From Schistosoma haematobium (taxonomy: Eukaryota > Platyhelminthes > Trematoda > Strigeidida > Schistosomatidae), in the NCBI RefSeq assembly GCF_000699445.3, contig NC_067198.1:7252801-7316800 (forward strand): 64,000 nt of DNA, in the 5' to 3' direction. The notes below the pieces were generated by a model that saw only the letters and a program-made list of their open reading frames with translations, was not told where the DNA came from and ran no database searches. Position 1 is the first letter of the stretch. Each line of letters begins with the position of its first letter. Shown piece by piece: positions 44,050-55,599 of this stretch. The translations under genes were made by a program, and so were the position numbers.

Positions 44050-45790
44050 GAATTGAGTTCAGCCCATGTTATTCCTTTTCTAGTATGCTCATGTGAATGT
44101 CCAGTCTTCTCTTGAAAGAGTCAATTGAAGGTGCGGAACCACTGCTTTAAGCAGCAGGTTCCAGGTATTGATGACTCGGTGTAAAAACCTGAATGCCACG
44201 GGTATTTTGTTCGTTCTTGGCTTTTCTACTCGCCTGCTATGTCCTCTGAGGTGTCCCGATCTAGTGGGAAGGAAGAGAGAGAATAAGTTAGGTCCAAAAT
44301 CATTTCTCAGTATTCTGTACATCAAAATTAAATCTCCCCTTAGTCTGCGATAGGACAGAGTAAAGAGGTTCAGTTTTTCAAGCCGCTCTTTATATGATAA
44401 ACCCCGGAGTTCCGGAATTGCACGCGTAGCTGCCCTCTGTACTTCTAGTATGTCTGAGTCACCTTTTAAACAGGGGCTTGCAGCCTGAACACAGTTCTCT
44501 AACTTAGTTCTCACTAAGGATGTGTATAATGTGGTGAACATGGTAGTATCAAACTTAGCGAATGTCCTTTTTAAAGCCCAGAGGGTTCGAAACCCTTTAA
44601 CTGCGACCTCCCGGCAATGGGCCGTCGTCTTAAGATCATTGCTCACTGTCACCCCTAGGTCCTTATGAGACCGGACTACGGGTAATGACGCATCCCCTAT
44701 GTTGTACGTATTAACCTTTGAATCCCCCAAGTGCATGTAGACACACTTTTCCGAGTTGACAGGCATCAGCCACTCTTTAGACCAGTTTATCATATTATTT
44801 AAGTCCGCCTGAAGAGTAAATGCGTCTTTGTCTCCAGTTATTACCCTCCAAATTTTTACATCGTCAGCGTATAATAACATTGGAGACTGTACTATACTTG
44901 TAAGATAATTAACGTACATTGTAAAAAGTAAAGGACCTAGGACGGAACCTTGGGGTACTCCACTAAGTACTGGTCTCCAGGTGGAGCACTTGGGATTTGT
45001 TCTTACTTTTTGTCTACAACCTACTAGGAAATCTTTAATCCATTTTAAAAAAGGTCTAGCAACACCAAGGTTTGCCAACTCCAATAGCAGTCTATTACTT
45101 GTCACCTTGTCAAAAGCCTTACTGAAATCTATGTAGAAAACATCCACTGAGTTTCCGTTGTCTAGCGCATCAATTCAGAACTCTCTAGCTATAAGGGGGT
45201 TCGTTGTACAGGATAGACTCTTTCTAAAACCACGTTGTGCCATGTTCAGCAAGTTATTGGTTTCCATAAATGCCGTTGTGATCCGTTTGATTATTCTTTC
45301 CAGTATTTTAATTACAACACTGGTGAGGCTTGCGGGTCTGTAATTCGATGGAACTTGTCGTGGACCTGTTTTATGTATGGGAGTGACGATTGCGTCCTTT
45401 CAGTCCATAGGTAACACACCTTGGTCAAGTGACATAATGAATATCACAGTCAGTGGGGCCGCGATATAATGGGCAATATGTCTCAAGATTTTGGGGTGTA
45501 GTTCATCTGGTCCTGTTGACTTCTCCATGTTTAGGGTGCTAAGAGCCTTAAGCGCATCTTTTTGGTCGAAGTCCACGGTGAGCAGCTGGTTTGTTGACTC
45601 TATATTTGGGTCTGGTTCTTTCTCTAGAGGAGGTTCCTGAGTGAAAACTGCCCCAAAATAGTCAGCCATAACCTCTGCTTTTTCCTGATCTTCCTCTATC
45701 ATTTCAGATTTACTTCCTACTTTAATTAGGTTGGGAATCCAATGATGCATCCTTGGTCTGTAGTTTATATAATAGGACAAATCTTCAATG
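44050..45790 (-). mobile_element. CR1/Jockey-type LINE, RT region, best preserved copy
   Basis: From 45780 the minus strand reads RMHHWIPNLIKVGSKSEMIE, EEDQEKAEVMADYFGAVFTQ, KSTGPDELHPKILRHIAHYI, then the RT fingers. Stops occur in PMD*KDAIV (about 45402) and REF*IDALDNG (about 45174). The 352-residue frame 45147-44089 carries YIDFSKAFDKV, GVPQGSVLGPLLFTMYVNYL, the catalytic LLYADDVKIW and the C-terminal RAIPELRGLSYKERLEKLNL, then YRRLRGDLILMYRIL. Only two stops separate it from a continuous RT. The endonuclease is missing. Confidence 0.9.
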
Positions 45791-45990
45791 ATATCATGTT
45801 ATCTCGAAGATTTACAAGTTGGGACAATTTTGAGACCTGTTTGAAAGAAGTACATAAGGTAATATGACTTCTGTGGTTAATAATTATGTTTTTAGTATAC
45901 GCATACTAAGTATGCTATGTCAGTATACAAAAAGAACAATGATGATCCAACTCTAAAGTACTTTCTTGTGAGATATGTCTGTACATATGA

Positions 45991-48510
45991 CGTAAACGCA
46001 GTTCGTCAGAGTCAGATGCTTGCGTTCAGGATGTAGATGATGATAGTAATCATCATTCTTCTGAAGAGAGTACAACTTCTAACTCGCCAACACAACCTAG
46101 GCAAAGGAGACGACGTCGGTCAGCTACGTATACCTTACTTCAAACGAATTTATCCTTCAGGTCGAAATATTGCGATTGTCAATCTGGATTTTGGGTCCGG
46201 GCAGTAAATGGTGAGTTGAAACTCACCTTTGTTAAAACTGTGCACAACCATCCTTGCACAAGGATATATTTCTGTCGATTCATCGAGACGACAGTTGACG
46301 TCAAGTGAACGCTTGTATTTAAGGACGTTTCTACTGAGTAATACACCAACTCGTAACTTACGGTATATGGTTTCTTGGAAGTTCCATAAACAGCTTACCA
46401 AGGACGATATCGCCAAAATGCGTCCACAGTTGTATCCAGGTTGTTGAACTCACATTGTAATTAATTGAGTTTAGACACTAAAAATATCAATGACATCTTA
46501 CAGCGTGTTCAAGCGAACACTGAGGTAAAAGTATTCAATGAAAATGGGAACATATCCGTGATTTGCTTCAGCCGCAAGGAGCAAATATCTGTTTACCACG
46601 CGTTCCTGGAGGTAATATGCATTGATTCGACTTATCAGACCAACAAAGTTGGGTAAGTAACGATTAGTAATAAATTTATCTGAAAGTTTTCCACTGTTTC
46701 AGCTAGTGGTGACTGATAGTCCTGGGCAAAGTCACACTGTTATGTATGCTCTTTGCAGTCAAAAACGATGCGAAGATGTCGAAAAACTATTGGAATGCTT
46801 TAAAGAGATACTGTTTCTAGCACTATATTTTATTTTATAATCACACATAATCTTATACTCTCAGCTCTTTTCCGAATCGCCTCCATTTGTCAGTTGTATG
46901 TCCACTCACACCTTGCTAAGGCTTATTTTCTTTAACCTATTAAAATGCTCTTTCTTAACAAATACCTTAATAAAAGAAAATTAGACTGAGTAATCATACC
47001 TTAAACATTCCTACATGAATATTGGCTACTCTGCCTCTCGTGTTTTCTTTTACTTGCTCCCTCTTTCAGCCCCCTTGAGATATGGATCAGGTTACTTCAT
47101 CCTGCACCATCCTTAAAGCCTTGGATATCCTAAAGGGACATAAAGTTGCGATTTCTAGAAGCTCATACCTTCAATGGACCTATTCTTGACCATCAGTCGC
47201 ACATTCGCAACGCAACTCTCGTGAAGCGCGCCAACTGTAGTACTGATTAAAGCAATCTACATTCATGTCTTATAAATTTTCAACCCAGCTATGTAATTTA
47301 ATACAGTGTATATTGTATCATTTGTATCAATTTGATCTTGCCTGTAAACTGGCATGCCTCATGTAACAAACTGTTATTTGAGAATAAATTATTATTATTA
47401 TTATTACTTATGATACACGCACTTTCATAATGGATTCGGCAGCGACCGAACTTTCAGCTGTGCAGTCTACGCACAGCCATCCTAACATAATACTTTGTTC
47501 ACTCCATGTCTTAAGAGCATTTTTCAGGAAGGTATGTGTTAGCTGTACAAATTATTTTCTGTAGTTCCGAAATACTGATGTACGCAAATGCCTTGAACAG
47601 CTTGTGAAGACTAAACGGTCTGTCATGTGAGCTTCGCTTTTCATAACGCATTATATTCAGATTTACTCTGAAATACGAACATCTAAAGACGCATTTCCCA
47701 CGGGCGTACGATTATATAAAAGATTATTGGATTGCCCGGAAGTCAATGTGGGCTCGTTGTTACCGGCGACATGTATTAAGCCTGGGAAACCACACAAACA
47801 ACCGTGTCGAAAGTGCTCATAAACACCTAAAAGAATGTCTCAGAAGAGGTGATTCTCTGCTATTGACGTTCTGGAAAATTTGGAGTAAAACAGACACTGA
47901 CCTACGTTTGCGTCCATATGATGCTGTAAAGAATCTTCAACGTTTTCCAATTCTTCAGGTAAGAATTACAGTTAAATGTATTATTAATTCCAGGTTCCAA
48001 TGTCATTTCGAACTCTTTTAAATGAGTTCACATCTTTTGCAGCTAAAATTGTGGCTGTAAATTACAGACGTGTTCAGACAATGAGACACGAATTTATAGA
48101 AGGAGAATACATCCGGTGCTACGACAAGGACATGATGTATGTTGTTTATACTCTACGTGCACGATGTGCATGTGAGCGTTTCAATGACTACATGCTGCCC
48201 TGTGGTCATACTCTGTATGCACCTTCTAAAGGTCTGATTCATAGAGGTATGTGTGTGTTCCTTTGTCCCTATAAGGTTGGTAGACATATTTTGACATAGC
48301 AACCGGTGGACTAGAAAATACATAAGGGACCTGGTTCTTTGTGTGCTGGACAACATGTCAATCTCTACCGGGAGTGATGATCTGCTAGAGTTCACTAACA
48401 ACTACCACTCAATCAACGCTCTTAGTGAACCTTTGGCAAGTAAACTCATCCGTTCATGCCTCGAAGCATCGGAAGACATGCGCACAAGTGGTGAGTTCAA
48501 TCGGTGCTAA
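45991..48510 (+). pseudogene. MULE-type transposase gene with mini-introns and SWIM zinc finger, decayed
   Basis: Read in order: acidic/basic leader with RQRRRRRSATY (about 46100); a Cys-His domain YCDCQSGFWVRAVNGELKL, then VHNHPC (about 46165-46255), resembling FAR1/GCM-type fingers. After a one-base frameshift comes SSERLYLRTFLLSNTPTRNL (46280-46340). Exon 46475-46652 ends with the first catalytic Asp (VICIDSTYQTNKVG). 46687 onward is FPLFQLVVTDSPGQSHTVMY, then CEDVEKLLECFKEIL. After an inserted repeat, FIMDSAATELSAVQSTHSHP (second Asp), then LHVLRAFFRK; and YRRHVLSLGNHTNNRVESAH (catalytic Glu). The SWIM finger CACERFNDYMLPCGH is at about 48166-48210. Introns: 46440-46474, 46653-46686, 47532-47564, 47959-47993 (33-35 nt, all GT-AG). 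A stop near 47628 and the insertion indicate a relic, possibly of a once-domesticated gene. Confidence 0.8.
46815..47415 (+). repeat. Dispersed repeat inserted in the MULE gene, ATT-tailed
   Basis: This segment interrupts the transposase between FKEIL and FIMDS. Its last 250 bases (TTCTTGACCATCAGTCGCAC, CGCAACGCAACTC, CTTGCCTGTAAACTGGCATG, AACAAACTGTTATTTGAGAATA) end in an ATT run at 47391-47407. They recur in reverse complement at about 50320-50610. This looks like the 3' end of a LINE or a SINE-like unit. Confidence 0.75.
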
Positions 48511-51500
48511 TGATGAAGCTACATCGTCAGAATCCATTGTTAACACAGACCATAGCTATGCTTCTTGATAACAAGAAGTTCTAATATCGTAATCCTTTTA
48601 GTTTTACATAAATTCATTTATATGGTCATTAACTTATTCTTATAGCGTAACGGCAGGGAGAGTGTACTGTGCAGTCTTATGTGGCTGTGAGACAGGGATG
48701 TTGTTTCACGTTCTTATGTAATAATTACAAGTTTCGCCCACACGCGATTAGTCATGTATACCGTTTACCAAATACTGCGACCTTGAACATGGTGTACCAT
48801 ACTAGTAGTTCGAATTTCGACCTGTCACGATAGATAAGAATTGCTGTAATTAAAAGACTGATGCGTTATAAATGAAAACGTTTATTTAAGTTTAAATCTA
48901 GCACAAATGATCCCTTAATAAATAACTTCCAATTCTTAGGAATTGTTCCCGTTAGGTCTGTGGACAGTTGTGAAGCCAGCTAGAAATAAGATAGACAGGA
49001 AATAGTTATTGCAATATAAATGTTTACCAGGAACTAGTATGAAAACGGAAACCAGTATTCAATTACAGATCGAAAGTGCATTAAGCACACCCTTTCTTTG
49101 GATAGTCAATCACGCTTATTTCCTTTATCACTTGCGTTGCTTAGGAAAGTATGGGTCGCAACATACATGGTTTGTATTATTTAATTCTTTGGACAGGTTG
49201 CACTTCGGAAACTTAGACAGTGAACATATATAAAGACTACTGTGTGAACTTACTTTGAATCGTCATATTTAACCTGCAATCATTGATGCCTATTTTATTT
49301 TAGTCCGACGTGAGGTATGAGTAATTGTCATTTACGGCATCAGCACGTAACTTAGACAGGCCTTGGTTGACTTTCGAAGATCATCACATACGATCTCACA
49401 CAATCTGGCCACCTGACATCAAGATATCTTGATTGTCGAATCGTACTTGTCAGTGCTTTCTTGTAACCGCTTTATATGAGTACTCATTTCTGCTATTAGG
49501 TATTTTTGCAAGAATACCGACAGCCAAAACATTGTAACTCCACACAAGAGGTAGTAAAGCTATCTTAGCTTGATCTCTGGAAAATCTTCACATAATTACA
49601 CCTCTTCCGCATGATTATGATTTATTTTCTGCAATATGATCATTTGGTGGCTAATATATTTAACTGTAGAAGGTGATATTAGCATCTTGGTATGTGTTAT
49701 TATCATCTTTAGCATATATATAATATTTACAACACTCAGGACACCTAATGTTATCACTGTCAACCTATTTCTGCCATAAAAACCGAACAAAACAGGGAAA
49801 TTCAGCCAAAATTGTGATAAAGAAGGGGAAAACGATAAATCTTACCATGGTATCGTTACTTGTAACGCAGTTTTGGTAGCCTTGACGACAATACAATTTT
49901 TATGACGATATATGCTTGGATCATGCTATTTCATATAAAAATAAATGATTCATCAACCATCAGTGTATACTTAGGTAGAAATAATTGCTATTCTGCCATG
50001 CAAATACGAAGAAACTATTATAGCAGCACCTGAATAATGAATTTTCAAGGACTTCGCGATACCATGTAACGCAAAGTGGAAAAACGCCTTTTCACCTAAT
50101 TCTGAAAATGGAAAATAGATTTTCAAATTCATTCATAATTAATTTAGAATTTTGGCTGTGCACAAAGCAGAAATGAAAAAGTAGCGCAAAAAAGTGTCGC
50201 GATACCCTAGGAGCGCTGCCCACCCTTGGTCACATACCTGGTTATAAATGGTGGTCATCATAGGCTCAAGGCCATACACTTGATCGGGTTCGACAAAGAA
50301 TCCAACTTGGTGGGAAAGATGTGTTTAAAATGATAATAATAGTAGTATATTCCCGACTAACAGTATGTTATATAAGGCATACGAGTTTACAGGCAAGACC
50401 AAATTGTTGTAAATGATGTGGACCCTTAACAAGTTGCTAATTAAGGTTGGTATTTTATAAGGCACATTTATCCTGAGAAGAGGGGAAACATTTTCATGCA
50501 TTGGAGTAATAATGTCAATAAAACCCTACCGATCAGTATAAGATGGAGCACTTTATAGGAGTTGCGTTGCGACAAGCAACTGGTGGTCAAGAATGAATGT
50601 ACTTGAAGTTCAGAGCTGTGTATAACAATAAGTGGTGCGGTGGATGCATAATCGGTCAGTCAAAAATGACGTATTATTTTGTGTTTCTTGCTAGTTTCCT
50701 CAGATAGACATCAAAAGTACTAGTGAAATCTCAGGACGAAGTTACATTTTCCATATATGCTTTTGGTGGTATACCACGACGTTGCTGAAAAGGAGAGGAA
50801 AAAAGAAAAGAAGAGAAGCAGGATAGACAGTTCCCATGATTAGTGAATTTTAGTCACTTGTCATGGAATAATTAAGATATGACTACTTAGAATTATGCTT
50901 TTTTACTAAGTGTTCTAAGTAAGTATATTTTCACAGGTTGAAGGAAACAATACAAAGTATGATGTTAAAAGAACAAAGAATCGTATAAAAGAGATGATTC
51001 AAAAATGCTAAAAGTTAAGGATTGTGCATTTCTAAAATTTAATGAGGAAAGCGTAATGTTCGGGTACCATCACGACTGAAACGTATATTTACGGTGACTG
51101 TAATATTACTCTAATAATAAAGGATCCCAGTATATCTGATTGCACTAGCTCAACCTCTGTCACAGTAAAGTCTAATACAATAACAATGAAATCCTTGACG
51201 TTGGACGAGCTTGTCTCAATACACCTAAGTATCTATGAACTATATAAAAATGCGTATGGCGATAAACAGATAATGTTCACTTTGGAGATTATTTACAAAT
51301 ATGCTACCTGATCGAATCAGTGTGTTCACCTATCTCATCCAAACACAGCGTCTGCAACAAAAGGCTTTTTATCGCTTAATTCATGTCCAGTATCATAGAA
51401 GGGTTTGCTTGTTTTAATATCACCTGGTCGTCCAGTAAGCTTTCTACTCTCAGTGATAAAAATACAGACAGTACAACCTGTCTGTAAATGTAAGGGTTAT

Positions 51501-52915
51501 TTCGTTCTCTGAAAATTCTGAAGTGTTTAACTTTGTTTCAATATCGTCTTAGTTAATCAGTCTCCAATAAGCCTTTAAGTCAACTAGCACTTTTGAGGAA
51601 GGGAAACCAGTTCAATGCTTTGATTTAGTCAGTGATGTGAAGGTACAACCAGGTGAGTCTCAGGGTCTCATTTTCGACAGTGTCCCTGATACCAATCCGG
51701 GATAATTCTAGGAACTTTTAGTTATTCCTCGTTTTTGTGTAGAAAAAACCAGACTGGTGGTTGTAGTAGGTTCTTATTCAGATCACTGCCGTATAACTTA
51801 TAGCTATTATAACCATACGTCTTAGTTGAATACTTGTAATTTACGAATAGACTTTGGCACCTGAACTGGGATTTGGTTTTCTCGTTATTTGGGTCGAAGT
51901 TTACGAGTGGATCGATCAACCGTGCTTCAACAACCGACAGGAAAGAATTTGGGTGCAACGAATATAATGCCCATAAAAATAAGAGAGTAAATAAGTGCTT
52001 GAGTTATAACGTTTTGACGTTGCCATGATGGTTTCGGTTGACCTCTACGTAGCCGACTTATATTTTTACACCAGCTTCCTCCGAGAATAGACTTCCGTAG
52101 GACTGTCGGTTTGATCAATTTATCAAATAAAAACATGTCAATTAGGCATATACAGCCTTATGAAGAGCTACCGCAACTCGTTCTATGTTTGACCATTTCA
52201 CCAGTGACCACCATTCGGTCTATATTCAGAAATAGTGTACGGATGTTGTCAAGGTAGATGAGACGTTGCAACGTTGACCGTGTTTGGTTGTGCCGACAAT
52301 CCAGTTCTGAGACCCATGTCACCAAATTGTGAAATCGTTCATGCTTGTGTTGTGTGAGATCTGTAGTTCGGCGTTGGAATCCAGAGTCGGAGACAATGTC
52401 CAACGGAAGTAAGAATATATTTACTCACATTATTGTTGTTTATGCAGTTGTAATTGGCATCGTGACAGTATTGTTGTATCATAGAATGAACGTGCTTTAA
52501 TTGATGTATAAACAGATTTCTATGCTGTAATTCGTTTACTTGATCTGGTTCGACAGTTGAAGACAGTTGATTACACCATCTACCACTCTATAATGAGGTC
52601 AACACTTCGTTTATGTTGCTGACCATTTCTGAATTTGATTTTGGTCTGGTTTTCGAATTGAGTAGTAAGTGTATATACTCTTCGCTTGATTTTGAATTGA
52701 TTTGACTGTGGCCTTCAAAATTCTTCACGAACTGATCGTTATCGTTTTTGATTGCTCTTCTTTATGATGTCCGTATCTGAGATGAGACGTGGAAGTATAG
52801 CTGAGTTGTACTGTTAATGACAACGGTTGCATTGATGCCTGTGATAACATACTTAAAATTTGGGACTCCATGACCAAGTTAGGTGATGTAGCTAACTGAG
52901 GTAGAGCATCTTTCA
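48511..52915. other. Long anonymous interval
   Basis: I recognise no gene here on either strand. It contains the minus-strand dispersed repeat at 50320-50610. Short frames (for example 49009-49233, 51722-52136 and 52158-52403) have no family resemblance and no splice pattern I can support. Confidence 0.5.
50320..50610 (-). repeat. Dispersed repeat, second copy of the 46.8-47.4 kb family
   Basis: The reverse complement reads CATTCTTGACCACCAGTTGC, CGCAACGCAACTCC, GGTCTTGCCTGTAAACTCGT, AACATACTGTTAG, then a short ATT-rich end. It matches the last part of the unit inside the MULE gene. Confidence 0.75.
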
Positions 52916-52917
52916 GG

Positions 52918-53180
52918 CCCCAAGAGTATATTCTTAATCGCCTAGACGAGAATCCTTTGGAATATTCTTGCTTTGTACGACAGTTAGATTCAACGTTTTC
53001 TGGCGAAGATTTAAGTGTAGAGATTTAGTCAATGTACTTAAATTGTCAGTGTACTGGAGCTGCAGCAAGTGCCATTAAATGTCCCAGTCTTCTGCATGCA
53101 GATCAAAGTTATGAATAAGATTCTCGCTCAGAGATTTGGGAAATCATGTATGGTTGGTTGAAGAATGTTTGAATTGGAAA
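52918..53180 (+). mobile_element. BEL/Pao-type gag fragment
   Basis: The plus strand reads PQEYILNRLDENPLEYSCFV, then RQLDSTFSGEDLSVEI, a stop (53026), SMYLNCQCTGAAASAIKC, LLHADQSYE and, after another stop, EIWEIMYGWLKNV. The order D.NPL.Y..F...F, then YL...C.G.A..AI, then D..Y follows the DUF1759-like gag core of BEL/Pao elements (pattern F.G.PL.Y..F...F......L...YL.....G.A..AI...L....Y). No pol part adjoins. Confidence 0.5.
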
Positions 53181-53689
53181 AGTTAGTTGGGTGTCAGATC
53201 AACCCTGACGTGGAAGACTTTGATAGTTTGTTGCGTTACAGAAACAATGGTTATAATATCCAAATACAGTTCAAAAGATAATACATCAAATAGCGAGTAT
53301 AGTGCTTTATCAAACACGATTTTACATTTTTTTAATATCAGGGAGAGGTCTGAATAGATCAAGTAAATACTTAAAGTACATGGATTATAGCATCCGAACA
53401 CGATATGAAGAATAGAACGCAAACATTGATTGTATTTCTTCGTCAAATATCATTATATATGGTTTAAAAGTGATAGATACGGTTCTATCGGATTGCTGAA
53501 ATGAATAAGTAGTTATAAGAATATGATCTTAAATATGTTAAACTGAAATGTTATCATGGAGTATGAAATTTACGGTTCATATTGAGTTATTTTCCATAAG
53601 TCCAAGAAAAAAATAATCCATCCAGCTCTTTGTGAATCCTAGAATAATAGATATGAAGGTGTTAGCTTGAAAGTAACGTCCAGTTTATG

Positions 53690-53940
53690 GCGTGCATCAA
53701 ATCGACCCTCGCTGTACTTACTACATTACTCTCATTAAAGTAGACGTAGTGCAGTTCTGATCTATGTGAGTCGGATTTTGTAGCTTATTATTATTATTGG
53801 TTTTAGTTCTGTTGTTCTGCTGTCAATAGTAAATCTTTCAGCGTGGAATAAAGTAGGGCTGTAATGTTCATAAATAGACACAACAATATAGTTTCTTAAG
53901 TTGTTGGATCAAGAACGCGTAGTTATCTGCAGCTGTCACT
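53690..53940 (-). repeat. Dispersed repeat shared with 17055-17290
   Basis: The reverse complement matches the segment at 17.06-17.29 kb over about 240 bases, including CTGCAGATAACTAC, GAACATTACAGCCC and GATCAGAACTGCACTACGTC. This copy has an ATT expansion (about 53790). Here it lies next to the decayed Gypsy copy, at 17 kb next to a CR1-like LINE, so it is not part of either. Confidence 0.75.
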
Positions 53941-54019
53941 TAAAACTAAAAGTTACGGACATGGAAATCGATCAACCAGATGATCATTAGTGTGTCCGGG
54001 GAAATCCAGCTAGCCGGCT

Positions 54020-55590
54020 GCAACCTGACATTTCTGGATGTTTACAGTAATGCCGTGCTTTTGGAGTTGTTCAAAAACGAGTTTCAGGTGTTGAAGATGA
54101 GATCCTCTGTTCGGTTTTGCAATCATCTACATATGTGTGTGAAAAATTGAAACCTCTAACATTGTCGCTGATGAACTCCTGTAAAGTTTGTGCAGCATTT
54201 CCCAAGCCGAAAGACGTGCAAAAGTTTAAAGAGTCCGTATTTGTCGTCGACAACCTCAAGTTAGACAATAATCCCTGTTGTCTTTATTAGGAACCACATG
54301 CAAGGGAGATAAACGCCGAGTGTTCGGTGGCCTAATAAACTCAAAGTATATCATGTGGACGAATTCTCGAACTCTTAGCAAGATTTCTCTTGCTGAGCCA
54401 TATTGGAGCTCGATATTGTAGGAGAATTGGGTTAAAGTTTGTCAGTCTGTCAGGTCTTCACGTTTAAGAATAGTCTTTTTTAAGGTTTCGTAATGCTGCA
54501 AAACATCACCAGTAAGCATACTAGGTGGGACGTACTTGATGGAATCTGGTGGTACTGCCTTCACCACACCAAGGAATTATATATACGGATCTGTCATGCC
54601 GTGCAGGCGAAAGTCGGCTTCTGCGTAACAGAACCAAGCTTCTATATTACCCAGTCAAAATAGCATTAGTTGAAATAAGGTAGACGAAAGAGGTTTAGCC
54701 ATACGCAGCTTAGGAGTCTTTTCCGTCACGGCGGGCGGAAAAAATATTCAAAAAATAAAAAAAACACATCACAATATGTAAGAATAAAAGTTAAAAATGA
54801 TGTGTAATATTCTAACAAGGAGCAGACCCACAGTTTACTGCTTGATGCATCACATAATGTCGGTCTCACCACCGAAGATGTCACGGGTATTTGGTACATA
54901 ACAACACCTTTGCACGTAACACCTTCATAACCAAAGTACGCCAACCCAGTAAAATCAGAAATGAAGAAGTTCGAAAATATATTTGAATGCTATCGGTATG
55001 TCGGGAAGCGTTTGGTCTGTAGCGCGGTGTCGAGTTGGGATTAACTATGAACACCGCTACCAAGAAACACGTGCCAAATAAATCAGAAGGCGTAGGTTGA
55101 ACGTAACCAAAGAAACCCATAAAATCCCCGAGAAGCCAAATACCAGAAGGCAAGTAATGGACCAAGTCGAGTTATATTTGCTGGCGATCTCGTGGCATCG
55201 AAAGGATACCGAGATCGTGCCAGGATACAAGCTTGGTTACAGAACGTAACCGAATTCGCGCGAAGTCACAATCAAAAGTGCAAGTATAAGAATGGAAGCA
55301 CAAAATAGCTGTCATTAGCACAGTCAAACAAAAGCACATTAAAACAAACACTGGTACAGTTGGTTATAATAATAATTGTTTTTATTAAACCAGTCGTGTT
55401 CTCGTGATAAATGTGAGTCACTACAGGTCTAAGCTCGCTATTAGTTACAATGGATGCGCAGCACGGCGTATCCACTCGTGACCTGATGTGGGTACATCAT
55501 CAAGCGCCTTCGGCTAAGTAATTCCCGTAAAACCGGTGAAGCCAACATCAATGTCAAAGACATACAGAGCTATCTGGTTTTGGTATGTAT
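54020..55590 (-). mobile_element. Third, old copy of the first Gypsy family
   Basis: On the minus strand, LTR-like sequence starts near 55590 (AGCGGTAAATACATACCAAA, matching the 5' LTR start and its ACTTAGCCGAAGGCGCTTGA-type segment). Leader and gag follow (54700-54390: FQLMLF, IEAWFCYAEADFRLHGMTDP, ETLKKTILKREDLTD), then RT pieces (54300-54025: FGLGNAAQTLQEFISDN, NFSHTYVDD). The gag C-terminus and protease are deleted, and the LTR contains extra sequence at about 55030-55430. Sequence divergence is far greater than between the two copies at 20.8-30.4 kb. Confidence 0.75.
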
Positions 55591-55599
55591 TTACCGCTG

